DNA from: DASSJT01 sp963715025 | GTDB lineage: Bacteria; Actinomycetota; Actinomycetes; Actinomycetales; Dermatophilaceae | Assembly: GCA_963715025.1 (NCBI GenBank) | Contig: CAVQQQ010000009.1 | Span: forward strand, 1,054,001 to 1,118,000 | DNA: 64,000 nucleotides | Direction: 5' to 3' | Shown: one piece after another, positions 31,172 to 39,500 of the stretch | Position numbering within the stretch: position 1 is the stretch's first letter | Layout of the letters: each line of letters starts with the position of its first letter | Translations under genes and position numbers: made by a program | Notes under the pieces: generated by a model | Seen by the model: only the letters and a program-made list of their open reading frames with translations | Database searches by the model: none | Told to the model about the DNA's origin: nothing

Positions 31172-31471
31172 TTGCAGCCGGATCACGAATTGCGCGAGGT
31201 CATCGACCAGGTATGCCGGAGCGTGGTTGACACCTGGACCAGCACGGCAAGCGAAGTGGATCGAGCCAGTCTGCTGTCGGGGCGGCCGTACATCCCCCGG
31301 GAACTGCACCGCGCCCTGCTGGTCGAGCTATCGGGCCGGCTTGGCATATATGACATCGACGAGGGCACTCGATACCTGCTGCGTGATCATTTCTGGGAAG
31401 TCGTTGCTTCGGCTACGCCGAAAGGCCAGGGACCGCAACCAAGGGAGGCTAGAGCCCCCGGCAATTGGTCA
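31172..31471 (+). pseudogene. possible 5' remnant of an unrecognised gene cut by an IS5 element
   Basis: The frame reads DHELREVIDQVCRSVVDTWTS, then RPYIPRELHRALLVELSGRLGIYDIDEGTRYLLRDHFWEVVASA, which has protein-like composition and amphipathic helices. It then runs antisense through the IS5 transposase to a chance stop at 31984. Upstream the frame stays open (..EYTTRTADTSGPVRAL) with no convincing start, so TTG 31172 is arbitrary. I do not recognise the family. The natural C-terminus has presumably been lost to the insertion. Confidence 0.3.
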
Positions 31472-32147
31472 TCGGAGGCGCCGGGTGGTGGGGCGGGCGT
31501 GCCATCGATATCGCGCTCGCGCGGTGGTGATCAGGCGGCGGATGACAGTGAGCGCGGCGGCCAGGAAGAGGTAGAACTCGACTACGGCCGTAATCTTGTC
31601 GGTGCAGCGGCGCAGCTTCCCGAAGCCGTTCATCCACGCGTGCGTGCGCTCGACGGGCCAACGCTTGCCGGCCTGGATCGGGGCGGCCTTTCCCTTGGCG
31701 GCGATACGGTGGGCGTAGCCCAGAGTCTGCAGCAGGTCAGGGTCTTGCCCGAGTCGGAGCCGGCGTCCAGGTGCACGCACGGGCCCTCGGGCAGGGGGCC
31801 GAGCGCGTCCGGGACGCCGGCCAGGGTGGGTTCGAGCAGGGGCGAGTCGTGTGCGCTCGCGCTGCCGCGACGAGGTGGAGCGGGATGCCTGACCCGTCGA
31901 CCACGACCGAGCGTTTCGTTCCCTGCTTGCCGCGATCGACCGGGGAAGGGCCGGAAACCTCACCGCCACAAGGGGACTTGGTGATCGACGCGTCGACCGC
32001 GAGGTCTTCAAGGTCCAGCCCGGGCATCCGGTCGTAGGCAGCCAGCGAGTGCGCCAGGACCTGTTTGGTGACGCCCTTGCCGGCGCCTCGATCCCTTCTA
32101 TCCCAAGGGTTCGAGGCCATCCTTCCGTTCCAGGACCAGCCACCCAC
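31469..32147 (-). pseudogene. IS5-family transposase remnant with two frameshifts
   Basis: Three frames together reconstruct one protein. The first (from 32147) gives KQVLAHSLAAYDRMPGLDLEDLAVDASITKSPCGGEVSGPSPVDRGKQGTKRSVVVDGSGIPLHLVAA. The second gives DSPLLEPTLAGVPDALGPLPEGPCVHLDAGSDSGKT. The third gives LLQTLGYAHRIAAKGKAAPIQAGKRWPVERTHAWMNGFGKLRRCTDKITAVVEFYLFLAAALTVIRRL. These are the ordered blocks of an IS5 DDE transposase, ending with the conserved RW(P)VERTHAWMN Glu block. Shifts occur near 31860 and 31740, and the N-terminal HTH-containing third is missing. It is inactive and forms the right border of the lipid-synthase region. Confidence 0.85.
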
Positions 32148-32272
32148 GCACCGCCACGCCCCGACCTTTTCAGGTCGAAGTAGCTAGCTGGGCCATTCCA
32201 GACTCGACGGCGTCAGGTGGCGATGCGCTCGCGCGCAGCCGCGGCGGCCTTCGATCACCTGCGGAATCGCCG

Positions 32273-32358
32273 CTTGGTGTGCTCTGACGAGCACACCAAG
32301 TCGTCGTCGATGCCTGTCTCCAGATGCACCTCTGCGGCGACGCAGTAAGTCGCCGCAG
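32273..32358. other. pair of strong hairpins in a gene-free stretch
   Basis: CTTGGTGTGCTC/GAGCACACCAAG (32273-32284 and 32289-32300, loop TGAC) is followed by CTGCGGCGAC/GTCGCCGCAG (32332-32341 and 32349-32358). They lie in about 400 bases (32150-32563) without a convincing gene. Read on the minus strand, a short open segment (VAAEVHLETGIDDDLVCSSEHTKRRFRR) spans them and could be transposase debris. They may be terminators, an IS end or a structured RNA; I cannot distinguish these. Confidence 0.4.
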
Positions 32359-32563
32359 GATTCCATGCGACCCCGGCACCTCCGCGCGCACGCACCAACC
32401 GCCGCCCTCGCCCCCAGGCGGGTCCCACGACCAGCTCTCAGCTCGCCGGTCTGCCCCACAAAACCCGCGTGGTGTAGCGCAGTGGCTTCGCTCTCGTCGA
32501 GGTCGTGGCGTGCGCGACACTGGGAGTGAGTCCGCTTGTCGGACGGGTAGCCACGGAGGTGTG

Positions 32564-33031
32564 ATGGATCCGGAGTCGGTCCCCACAGACCAGGCCATGC
32601 TGGAAGCGCTCCGGCTGCGCCGCGGTGAGCTGCGCGAGTCGATGGGCGCGCTCGAGCGGGCGATGGCGGCACCGGCACAGGCAGGTCGGGCCCGCTGGGG
32701 TCAGCGGGTCCACGTGGCGCTCGTCGAGCTCTCCGGCGATGTCCGCGAGCACATCGACATCACCGAGGGGCCGGACGGGCTGTACCGCGACGTGCTCAAG
32801 ACCTCGCCGCGACTGTCCGGTGCCGTGAACCGCCTGGTCAGCGAACACCGGCTGATCAACAGCCACGTCGATGACCTTCTGGCCCGGCTGCAGACTCCGG
32901 AAGGCGCGCAGGACGTGGACACGGTCCGAGACCTTGGCACGGCGCTCATCTCGGTACTGCTGCGCCATCGGCAGCGCGGCTCCGATCTGGTCTTCGAGGC
33001 CTACGAGGTCGACATCGGGGGCGAGACCTGA
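32564..33031 (+). CDS. hemerythrin-like four-helix protein
   Basis: A 155-aa all-helical soluble protein. GGAGGTG stands immediately before GTG-ATG, and ATG 32564 is used. Histidines are spaced along predicted helices (VREHIDITEGPDGLYRDVL, VSEHRLINSHVDDLLARL, LLRHRQRGSDLVFEAYEVDIGGE) in the H...H...EH...H pattern of HHE/hemerythrin cation-binding domains, although the last helix lacks the canonical HxxxEE. It may bind a di-iron centre or be a degenerate member. It is isolated between decayed segments, with the broken acetate-transporter gene convergent and overlapping its 3' end. Confidence 0.55.
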   Translation: MDPESVPTDQAMLEALRLRRGELRESMGALERAMAAPAQAGRARWGQRVHVALVELSGDVREHIDITEGPDGLYRDVLKTSPRLSGAVNRLVSEHRLINSHVDDLLARLQTPEGAQDVDTVRDLGTALISVLLRHRQRGSDLVFEAYEVDIGGET

Positions 33032-33408
33032 CCGTTCCGCCTGCCTGCCAGTTCACCTCCGGTCCGGCGCAGCCGGGGGGCACCTGCGAATATGCGGGTT
33101 TCACGATCCGACTCCACCATCGTTTGGCCTGCCGGGAGCCGACCGGCGAGCGAGGCCACGAGCCGGGCCAGCGTGGCGAACGCCATCAGCACGATCGCGA
33201 CGTGCTTGCCCTCAGCCGGCGCAACCCAGCCGAGCTGGAGTCCCGACAGGGTGAACGTGGCGGCCGCCAGCCCGAAAAGGCCGAGGCTCGTGGGCGACGC
33301 GACCGGCCGCAGCCGAACCGCGACATGACCCGACAGGCTTTCCCAAGCCTTGGCCTCGGCCGATGTCGGCTGCCCGGGAGGCAACACGGCTGGCTCGCTG
33401 GCACTCAT
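33001..33408 (-). pseudogene. truncated GPR1/FUN34/YaaH (AceTr) acetate transporter
   Basis: From ATG 33408 the first 75 residues read like an AceTr-family N-terminus: a short cytoplasmic leader, then PTSLGLFGLAAATFTLSGLQLGWVAPAE and HVAIVLMAFA, the first two membrane segments. After that the sequence turns into a basic, non-membrane tail (RLPAGQTMVESDRETRIFAGAPRLRR) and stops, so four of six helices are gone. The gene is therefore a remnant. Its decay fits with the flanking IS debris and marks the edge of the disturbed zone. Confidence 0.55.
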
Positions 33409-33581
33409 CCGCCCGGACTACTCGAGGCCGAAAGACAGCAAACCGCGCAGACGGCTGGTTCTTACCGCTGAGTCCGCGTAGCGCAGCGCCTTCGGCTGCT
33501 CCACCATGCCCCGCACCCCACACGGCCAACTCAGGGTCACCCTCCGAGGAGAGAATGCGCCCGTCATATCGGGTGCTGTGA

Positions 33582-33713
33582 ATGGTTCTCGCCCGAGTCC
33601 TTGGTGGGTACTTCAGGTACTGGATCGACCATCTGGCCGGCTGGAGCACGGATGCCGAGTGGCCGTTCACGACCGGCGCGGGACCGGCGCCACTGCGATG
33701 TCCATCGGCCTAG
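33582..33713 (+). CDS. possible small ORF (43 aa), perhaps a remnant
   Basis: MVLARVLGGYFRYWIDHLAGWSTDAEWPF, then a short tail, preceded by GAGGAGAG about 30 bases upstream but no close Shine-Dalgarno. A second frame just downstream (AMSIGLAVLAVFIANRLLPSRVAHSERS, about 33690-33780) is a plausible membrane helix, so the two could be halves of one frameshifted small membrane protein. No family recognised. Apart from this, 33409-33730 shows nothing I can support. Confidence 0.25.
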   Translation: MVLARVLGGYFRYWIDHLAGWSTDAEWPFTTGAGPAPLRCPSA

Positions 33714-33731
33714 CCGTGTTGGCGGTGTTCA

Positions 33732-34088
33732 TTGCCAATCGGTTGTTGCCTTCACGAGTCGCCCACTCAGAACGCTCGTAACGGCCACGGGGTGGTCCGA
33801 GGCGGATCGCCGCCAGATCGTCCGAGGCCGTCGCCAGCACGCACAGGCCACGCCAACGGCGCTGCCAGCGGGTTGTTGTGCGCCATCACGAGGGTCGCTT
33901 CGTTGTGCGCCATCACGAAGGTCGCGCGCTGGGTGGCCAGGTCCACTGGCGCCTCACCAGCAGGTCCACACACCGGCTGCAGAACCAAGAAGACGCATGG
34001 CTTCAGGGAAGAGGTCACGTTACGCAGGTCACGGCCACGAGTTCTCGACCGAGAGATAGTCGCATTGCCGACGGGTACCGGCATGTAA
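33732..34088 (+). CDS. possible hypothetical protein or remnant ending at a terminator
   Basis: A 118-codon frame whose TAA is followed with no gap by a 10-bp GC hairpin. The C-terminal part (KKTHGFREEVTLRRSRPRVLDREIVALPTGTGM) looks more protein-like than the basic, Pro-rich N-terminal part. It includes a 9-residue direct repeat (LCAITRVAS / LCAITKVAR) produced by a 27-bp DNA repeat. There is no good Shine-Dalgarno or recognisable domain; the true gene may be shorter or dead. The stretch 34120-34495 before the sigma factor holds nothing else I can support. Confidence 0.25.
   Translation: MPIGCCLHESPTQNARNGHGVVRGGSPPDRPRPSPARTGHANGAASGLLCAITRVASLCAITKVARWVARSTGASPAGPHTGCRTKKTHGFREEVTLRRSRPRVLDREIVALPTGTGM
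33876..33925. repeat. 27-bp-period direct repeat, two copies
   Basis: TTGTGCGCCATCACGAGGGTCGC at 33876-33898 recurs with one change at 33903-33925. The period is 27 bases, nine codons. It lies in decayed intergenic DNA. Confidence 0.8.
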
Positions 34089-34119
34089 GCCGCCCGGGTC
34101 AAAGAGCGGCCCGGGCGGC
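34089..34119. terminator. hairpin, 10-bp GC stem
   Basis: GCCGCCCGGG (34089-34098) pairs with CCCGGGCGGC (34110-34119) across an 11-base loop. It starts at the first base after a TAA and so looks like a transcription terminator for whatever is or was encoded upstream. Confidence 0.5.
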
Positions 34120-34495
34120 GCAAGCACTTTGTATCACTGGCGACCCCCTGAGCCAAGCGATTCCTGATGGGCGGTCGTGCGACTGGTCGGGGCACCTTCG
34201 GGGATGTGGCGCAGCGATGCAGCTCGCCGGCGCCGTGAGGGCCGTCGCCGCGGCGAAGCCAGCCGGTGGCACGCGTCCAGGAGCGTGTCGCTGCCGTGGC
34301 GGGCTTTCGACATCCATGGGTCCAAGGCCTCCTTTGGTCAGGAACTCCCCTGGTCGGAGGCCTCCCCCCGGCACGGCCCGCGCCAGGATCGGGCGCTGCA
34401 CCGGGCGACGCATTCGGCGGTCCGGGCCGCACACTGAACCCATAGGCGCCGTTCCACGTGTCATCGGTTGAAGGAGGTGCTCCACGGACAATCAG

Positions 34496-35002
34496 GTGAA
34501 GTTGATGGAGGCACTGCACGACGAGCATGCGGCGGCGCTGTGGGCTTACTGTGTCCGCTTGACGTCGGGCGACCGGGCACGCGCCCAGGACGTCGTACAG
34601 GAGACCCTGATGCGCGCCTGGCGCCATCCACAGGTGCTCGACCAGTCGCAGCGCTCAGCCCGTGCGTGGCTCTTCACCGTGGCGCGGCGCGTGGTGATCG
34701 ATGAATGGAGGTCCAAACACCATCAGTCAGAGATGTCCACGGCCGACGTCCCGGAACCTGCGGCGGTCGAGGACAACACCGACCGGCTGCTCCAGTCGTG
34801 GGTCGTGGCCGAGGCGCTCGAGCGGCTCTCGCCCGAGCACCGCAACGTCGTCTTGGAGTGTTATTACCGCGGCCACTCGGTGGCCCAGGCCGCGATGCGG
34901 CTGGGAATCCCCGAGGGGACCGTCAAGTCGCGCACGCACTACGCGCTGCGCGCTCTCAGGCTGGCGCTGGAGGAGATGGGTGAAATGGGTGAGCTGACGT
35001 GA
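34496..35002 (+). CDS. ECF RNA polymerase sigma factor (SigL/SigK-like)
   Basis: A 168-aa group IV sigma factor. Region 2: ALHDEHAAALWAYCVRLTSGDRARAQDVVQETLMRAWRHP...ARAWLFTVARRVVIDEWRS. Region 4: LERLSPEHRNVVLECYYRGHSVAQAAMRLGIPEGTVKSRTHYALRALRLAL. The linker and region 4 closely resemble actinobacterial SigL. GTG 34496 is used; an AAGGAGG lies about 20 bases upstream, farther than ideal, and ATG 34505 is an alternative. Its TGA overlaps the GTG of the next gene, which encodes a membrane anti-sigma factor, so the pair forms a standard regulated module. The regulon may include the downstream Rieske gene (inference). Confidence 0.9.
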   Translation: MKLMEALHDEHAAALWAYCVRLTSGDRARAQDVVQETLMRAWRHPQVLDQSQRSARAWLFTVARRVVIDEWRSKHHQSEMSTADVPEPAAVEDNTDRLLQSWVVAEALERLSPEHRNVVLECYYRGHSVAQAAMRLGIPEGTVKSRTHYALRALRLALEEMGEMGELT

Positions 35003-35712
35003 CCGAGGACCCGTTCCGCGAACTGGACGCGTCCTATGTCCTCGGCGCCCTATCGAGCGACGAGAGGCGCGAGTTCGAGGCGCACCTCCGCACCTGTGAC
35101 GACTGCTCGGACGCTGTCCGCCAGCTGGCAGGTATGCCGGGTCTTCTCGCCACCGTGCCCCTGAAGGTGGCCGAGCTGGGTCCGCCTGGACCGGTCCCTG
35201 ACCTGCTGCTGCCCTCGCTCGTGCGGTTGGCGCGGCGCGAGCGCCGCAGGCGGCGCTGGGTCGTCGGCGCGGCGGCGGCCGCTGTTGCTGCGGTCGTGGG
35301 TCTTGGCGGAGCGGCGCTGGTCGATCGGCCCGCAGACGTGAGCGCGATCCCGCACCCTGCATCCACTACGTCCCCAACGGCCTCGGCGACCTCCGCGCCT
35401 GCCCGCTCCATGACCGCCCTGACTCGCACGTCACTGACTGCACAGGTGTCGATCAACGGGGTTGCCTGGGGGACTCGCCTCGACCTGACCTGCCGCTACA
35501 CAACTCGGGAGGACTACCCGGGAGGCCAGGGCCCGGCATACGTGCTGGTCGTGCACGCGAAGGACGGAAGCAGCGAGCAAGTGGCCACCTGGCGGGCCGT
35601 GCCGGGTCGGGTGCTGCACCTGAGCGGAGCAACGCAGCTCTCGCCGACGGACATCGCCTCGGTTGAGGTGCGTACCGAGAGCGGCTCGCCACTCCTCGCG
35701 CTGACCATCTGA
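34999..35712 (+). CDS. membrane-anchored zinc-binding anti-sigma factor
   Basis: A 237-aa protein. The N-terminal ASD-type domain reads LDASYVLGALSSDERREFEAHLRTCDDCSDAVRQLA with the H-x3-C-x2-C zinc motif. A basic segment precedes one transmembrane helix (about residues 85-110, RRRRWVVGAAAAAVAAVVGLGGAALV), and an extracytoplasmic domain of about 125 residues ends in beta-like strands (TLTAQVSINGVAWGTRLDLTCRY...). This is the RslA/RskA arrangement: the cytoplasmic part binds the sigma factor encoded just upstream and releases it on an envelope or redox signal. Translationally coupled by GTGA. Confidence 0.88.
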   Translation: MTEDPFRELDASYVLGALSSDERREFEAHLRTCDDCSDAVRQLAGMPGLLATVPLKVAELGPPGPVPDLLLPSLVRLARRERRRRRWVVGAAAAAVAAVVGLGGAALVDRPADVSAIPHPASTTSPTASATSAPARSMTALTRTSLTAQVSINGVAWGTRLDLTCRYTTREDYPGGQGPAYVLVVHAKDGSSEQVATWRAVPGRVLHLSGATQLSPTDIASVEVRTESGSPLLALTI

Positions 35713-35719
35713 TCCTCGG

Positions 35720-35754
35720 CCCTGCGCCCAGCGACGCGGATTCAGGGCGCAGGG
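35720..35754. terminator. hairpin behind the anti-sigma gene
   Basis: CCCTGCGCCC (35720-35729) and GGGCGCAGGG (35745-35754) with a 15-base loop, 8 bases after the anti-sigma stop. The remaining interval to 35910 shows no gene. Confidence 0.5.
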
Positions 35755-35910
35755 TCGTCGAAGATGGGGCAATCGCCGGCTGCTCCGGCAAGCTGGGTGC
35801 ACGCTTGGTCTTGAGCGGCTCGTTGAACCGCTCGGCCCAGCGGTCCGTGTCACGGGCAGGCGCGCCTGCTCGGAGCGCGCATCGCACCGACCACGCCCAG
35901 GGAGTGAGTC

Positions 35911-36342
35911 ATGACTGACCCGACCATCGACCGTCGACACGCCATCGCCGCGGGAGCAGTGGGTGCCGCCGGCCTCCTGGCCGCCGGGTGTGGCGCCTCG
36001 AGCGGGGGTGGCGGAGCGTCGTCGTCGAGCTCGTCCTCTGCCGCCAGTGGGACTCCCATCGTCGCCCTGGACAAGGTGCCCGTTGGAAGTGCCGTGTCGG
36101 CCAAGAGCCCGGACGGCAAGCCGATCATTGTGGCCCAGCCCCAGGCCGGCACGGCCGTGGCCTTCTCCGCGATCTGCACACACATGGGCTGCACGGTTGC
36201 ACCGTCGGGTGACAAGCTCAACTGCCCGTGCCATGGCTCGGTCTACCAGGCGGCGACCGGTGCCGTGGTGCAGGGCCCCGCGCCCCGCGCTCTGGCTAAG
36301 GTCAGTGTCAAGGTCGTGAACGGCGACGTAGTGACGGCCTGA
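35911..36342 (+). CDS. TAT-exported Rieske [2Fe-2S] lipoprotein
   Basis: A 143-aa protein. The N-terminus RRHAIAAGAVGAAGLLAAGC combines a twin-arginine signal with a lipobox Cys, followed by a Gly/Ser linker (SSGGGGASSSSSSSAAS). The Rieske domain has the cluster ligands in CTHMGC and CPCHGS (C-x-H...C-x2-H) and the final VSVKVVNGDVVTA strand. It would be anchored on the outer membrane face as a small electron carrier; the partner is unknown. GGGAGTGA precedes ATG 35911. Degenerate copies of its last 12 codons follow downstream, so a tandem paralogue probably once existed. Confidence 0.85.
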   Translation: MTDPTIDRRHAIAAGAVGAAGLLAAGCGASSGGGGASSSSSSSAASGTPIVALDKVPVGSAVSAKSPDGKPIIVAQPQAGTAVAFSAICTHMGCTVAPSGDKLNCPCHGSVYQAATGAVVQGPAPRALAKVSVKVVNGDVVTA

Positions 36343-36357
36343 TCCACTGCCGGGGGC

Positions 36358-36449
36358 GTCAATCTCGTCAACGGAGATGTCGCTGCGGCCTGGCGACCCC
36401 GTCCCCGGGCGGCATCAAGCTCGTCAACAACGACGTCGTGACGGCCTGA
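36358..36449 (+). pseudogene. two vestigial copies of the Rieske gene 3' end
   Basis: Downstream of the Rieske stop, the sequence at 36358-36393 encodes VNLVNGDVAAAW and 36414-36449 encodes IKLVNNDVVTA plus TGA, each matching the terminal VKVVNGDVVTA-stop of the intact gene (36307-36342). Both are preceded by similar GGGGGC/GGGCGGC bases. The spacing is 51 bases (in frame) and then 56 bases (out of frame). They look like ends of former tandem copies after deletion, or repeated 3'-end duplication. Confidence 0.6.
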
Positions 36450-36587
36450 GCCCTCGTACAAAGCTCGAGACGGTCGCTCTCTGCAACGAATATGTTGCGG
36501 ACGCGCCCGCGTGGGAGGAAAGTGCCAGGCGGACTGCTTGGCCCTCCGGTCGCGGAGGGTCCCGACCCTCAGCGTGGAGGTAGCGCC

Positions 36588-39500
36588 GTGCGCCCTGCGA
36601 TGTCCCTGACCAAGCTCTTAGCCGCTGCAGCCACCGTCGCGGCCACGGCTCTCGCGCCTGTCGCCCTCGCCCCGGCTCACGCCCTGGCCAACGACGACAC
36701 CCCGGTCCTGCTCACCCCCAAGGGGGAGCGCGAGACCGGCGCCGACGAGCAGAACTTCGACAAGCTGCGCGACGCCTACTACTGGAGCCGGTTGCTCGCC
36801 GGCGACGAGCAGCTGACGCTGACCCAGGCGGCCACGCTGCGCGACCAGGCGAGCAAGCAGTCGCGGACCCTCGCCAAGGCGACGACGGGCGGTGCGGCCC
36901 GTGGCGGAACCTGGGCCAACGTTGGCAACGACCCCACGGTCCAGGTCGGGCGGACGACCAACACCTTCCAGGCTGTGACCGGGCGCATCGGTGCGCTCGC
37001 GGTCCACAGCGACGGGAGCATCGTGCTGGGGGCGGCGCAGGGCGGGGTCTGGACGTACGACCAGGCCACGAAGGTCTGGACGTCACGGACCAACGACACC
37101 GACACGCAGTCGGTCGGCGCCCTGGCGATCGCACCGAGCGACGAGAACGTCGTCTACATGGGCTCCGGCGAGGGCGCCCTGTCGGGCGACTCGTACTACG
37201 GCGACGGCGTCTACCGGTCGGCCGACGGCGGCGTGACCTGGACCCATGTGTCTGGCACGCAGTTCACCGGGCAGGCGACCAGCGCCATCGTCGTCGACCC
37301 GGCCAACCCCGACCACCTGTGGATTGCCACGCTGCGCGGGCGCGGCGGAGCGCGGCGCACGACCCACCCCGCCGACGCCGAGTTCGGGATCTACGAGTCG
37401 ACCAACGGCGGCACCAGCTGGACCCTTCTCAAGGGAACCGCCGACGAGATCCACGGCGCCACCGACCTCATTGCCGACCCACAGAACCCCCAGGTGCTGT
37501 GGGCCTCGTTCTGGGGCGACGGCATCTATCGCTCGACCGACGGTGGCCAGACGTGGGCGAGCGCGCTCGGCGATTTGCCGCCGGGCAACTACACCGAGGG
37601 TGGTACCCGGTTCGCACTGGGCATCTCCCATCCATCAGGGGCGGCCAATGCCACGGTCTACGCCGGTTTCGACTACTTCGACCTCAGCGACAACTACCAC
37701 CCGGCAAGCGTCTTCCGGACCACGGACGATGGGGCCCATTGGGCCGACGTGCGAGGCAGCAGCACTGGTTCGAACAGTGTCGTGAACTACTGCGGCACCC
37801 AGTGCTTCTACGACAACGTGGTCAAGCCGGACCCGAACGACCCCAACACGATCTACGCGCTCGGCTCGTACGGCTACAACAACTCGCCGCAGTCCGGCGG
37901 GGTCTACCGTTCGACCGACGGCGGGGCGACGTGGCGCAACCTCGGCTACGACATGCATCCCGACTTCCACGCCATCGCGTTCGAGCCGGACAACACCAGC
38001 CACGTCGTCGTCGGCAACGACGGCGGGGTCTGGCAGTCCTTCAACAAGGGTGGACGACTCGGCGATCCCCGCCCCGCACTGAGTGCGACGGACTGGGAGA
38101 ACCTCAACGGGGACGTCAACCCGACGAACGGCAGTCTCAGCCACAGCACCCATCTGGTGATCGGTCAGTTCACCAGCGTCGCGACCGTGCCCCAGGTCCC
38201 CGGCCAGTACTGGGGCGGCACGCAGGACAACGGGACCCAGCGCAAGTCGCTCTTCAACAACCGCTGGTTCGACCAGTCGAGCGGTGACGGCGGGCAGGTG
38301 ATCGTTGACCAGACCACGCTGAACCAGGCCTCGCCGAGCAACGCGGCATACGTGTATGGCACGTACTTCGGGATCTCCCCGTACCGCTTCGACCCCTCCG
38401 AGGTGGGCACGTTCTTCGGCAACGAAGCCATCGACACCGGCATCAACACGCGGGACCGCGCGGAGTTCTACATCCCGTGGGTCCAGAACCGAGGAAACGT
38501 CGACCAGATGTTCCTCGGCACCTACCGGCTGTACCGCACCGACACCGCACGGGCGGCCTCGTCGGCGGACGTCGTCTGGAATCCGATCAGCGACGACCTG
38601 ACCAGCGGCTGCACCGGCAGCGCGCCCAACGGCGCCCGGGGCTGCTTCATCTCGGCCATCGGGGTGGCCGACGGAGGAGACGGCGTCTACACAGCCTCCG
38701 ACGACGGCCGCATCTATGTCAGCCCTGACGCCGCCACCTCGGACAGCCCTATTTGGACCCGCGTTGGCACTGATGTCCTCCCCAACCGGCCCGCCACCCA
38801 GATCGCAGTCGACCGCTCCAACTGGCGGGTCGCCTACATCTCCTACGCAGGCTTCGGCGCAGCGACTCCCGGCAACACCGGGCACCTGTTCAAGACCACG
38901 GACGGCGGCCAGCACTGGACCGACATCTCGGGAGGGCTGCCGGACATCCCGATGAACTCGGTCGTCCTCGACCCGTCCAACGACAACGCTCTCTACGTCG
39001 GCACCGACGTCGGCGCCTTCGTGACGGTCAACGGCGGGACCACGTGGAAGCAGCTCGGCACGGGTTCGCCCAAGGTGGCCATCTGGCAGCTCGACTACGA
39101 CTCCAGCCACGCGATGCTCGCTGCAGGCACGCATGGGCGCGGCGTCTACGCCCTGAACACCGGCGTCAACTCCCCGGCGCTGATCGTCTCCAAGAAAGAC
39201 AGCGGCATCCCGGTCGGTCCCGGCAGCACGGTCCACTACACCGTGACCGTCAAGAATGTCGGCAACGCCGCGGCGACGGGCGTCACGATCAAAGACCCGC
39301 TGCCCGCCTACACGAGCTTCGTCTCGGCCGACTCCGGCGGCACATTCTCGGCCGGCGGCGGCGGGAAGGTGCAGTGGAGCGGCCTGACCGTCCCGGCAGG
39401 CGGGAGCATCGACGTGCACTTCGACGCCATGATCTCGCCGTCGCTTCCAGGGACGGTGCAGTCGATCGTCGACGACGGCCTGCTCGTCAAGTCGCTCGAG

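Noticed and set aside
33767..34627. 286-codon minus-strand frame with a repeated MAHNEATLV-like peptide
   Set aside because: The repeat comes from the 27-bp DNA repeat; the remaining sequence is Pro/Arg-rich with no start signal and runs antisense into the sigma factor gene.
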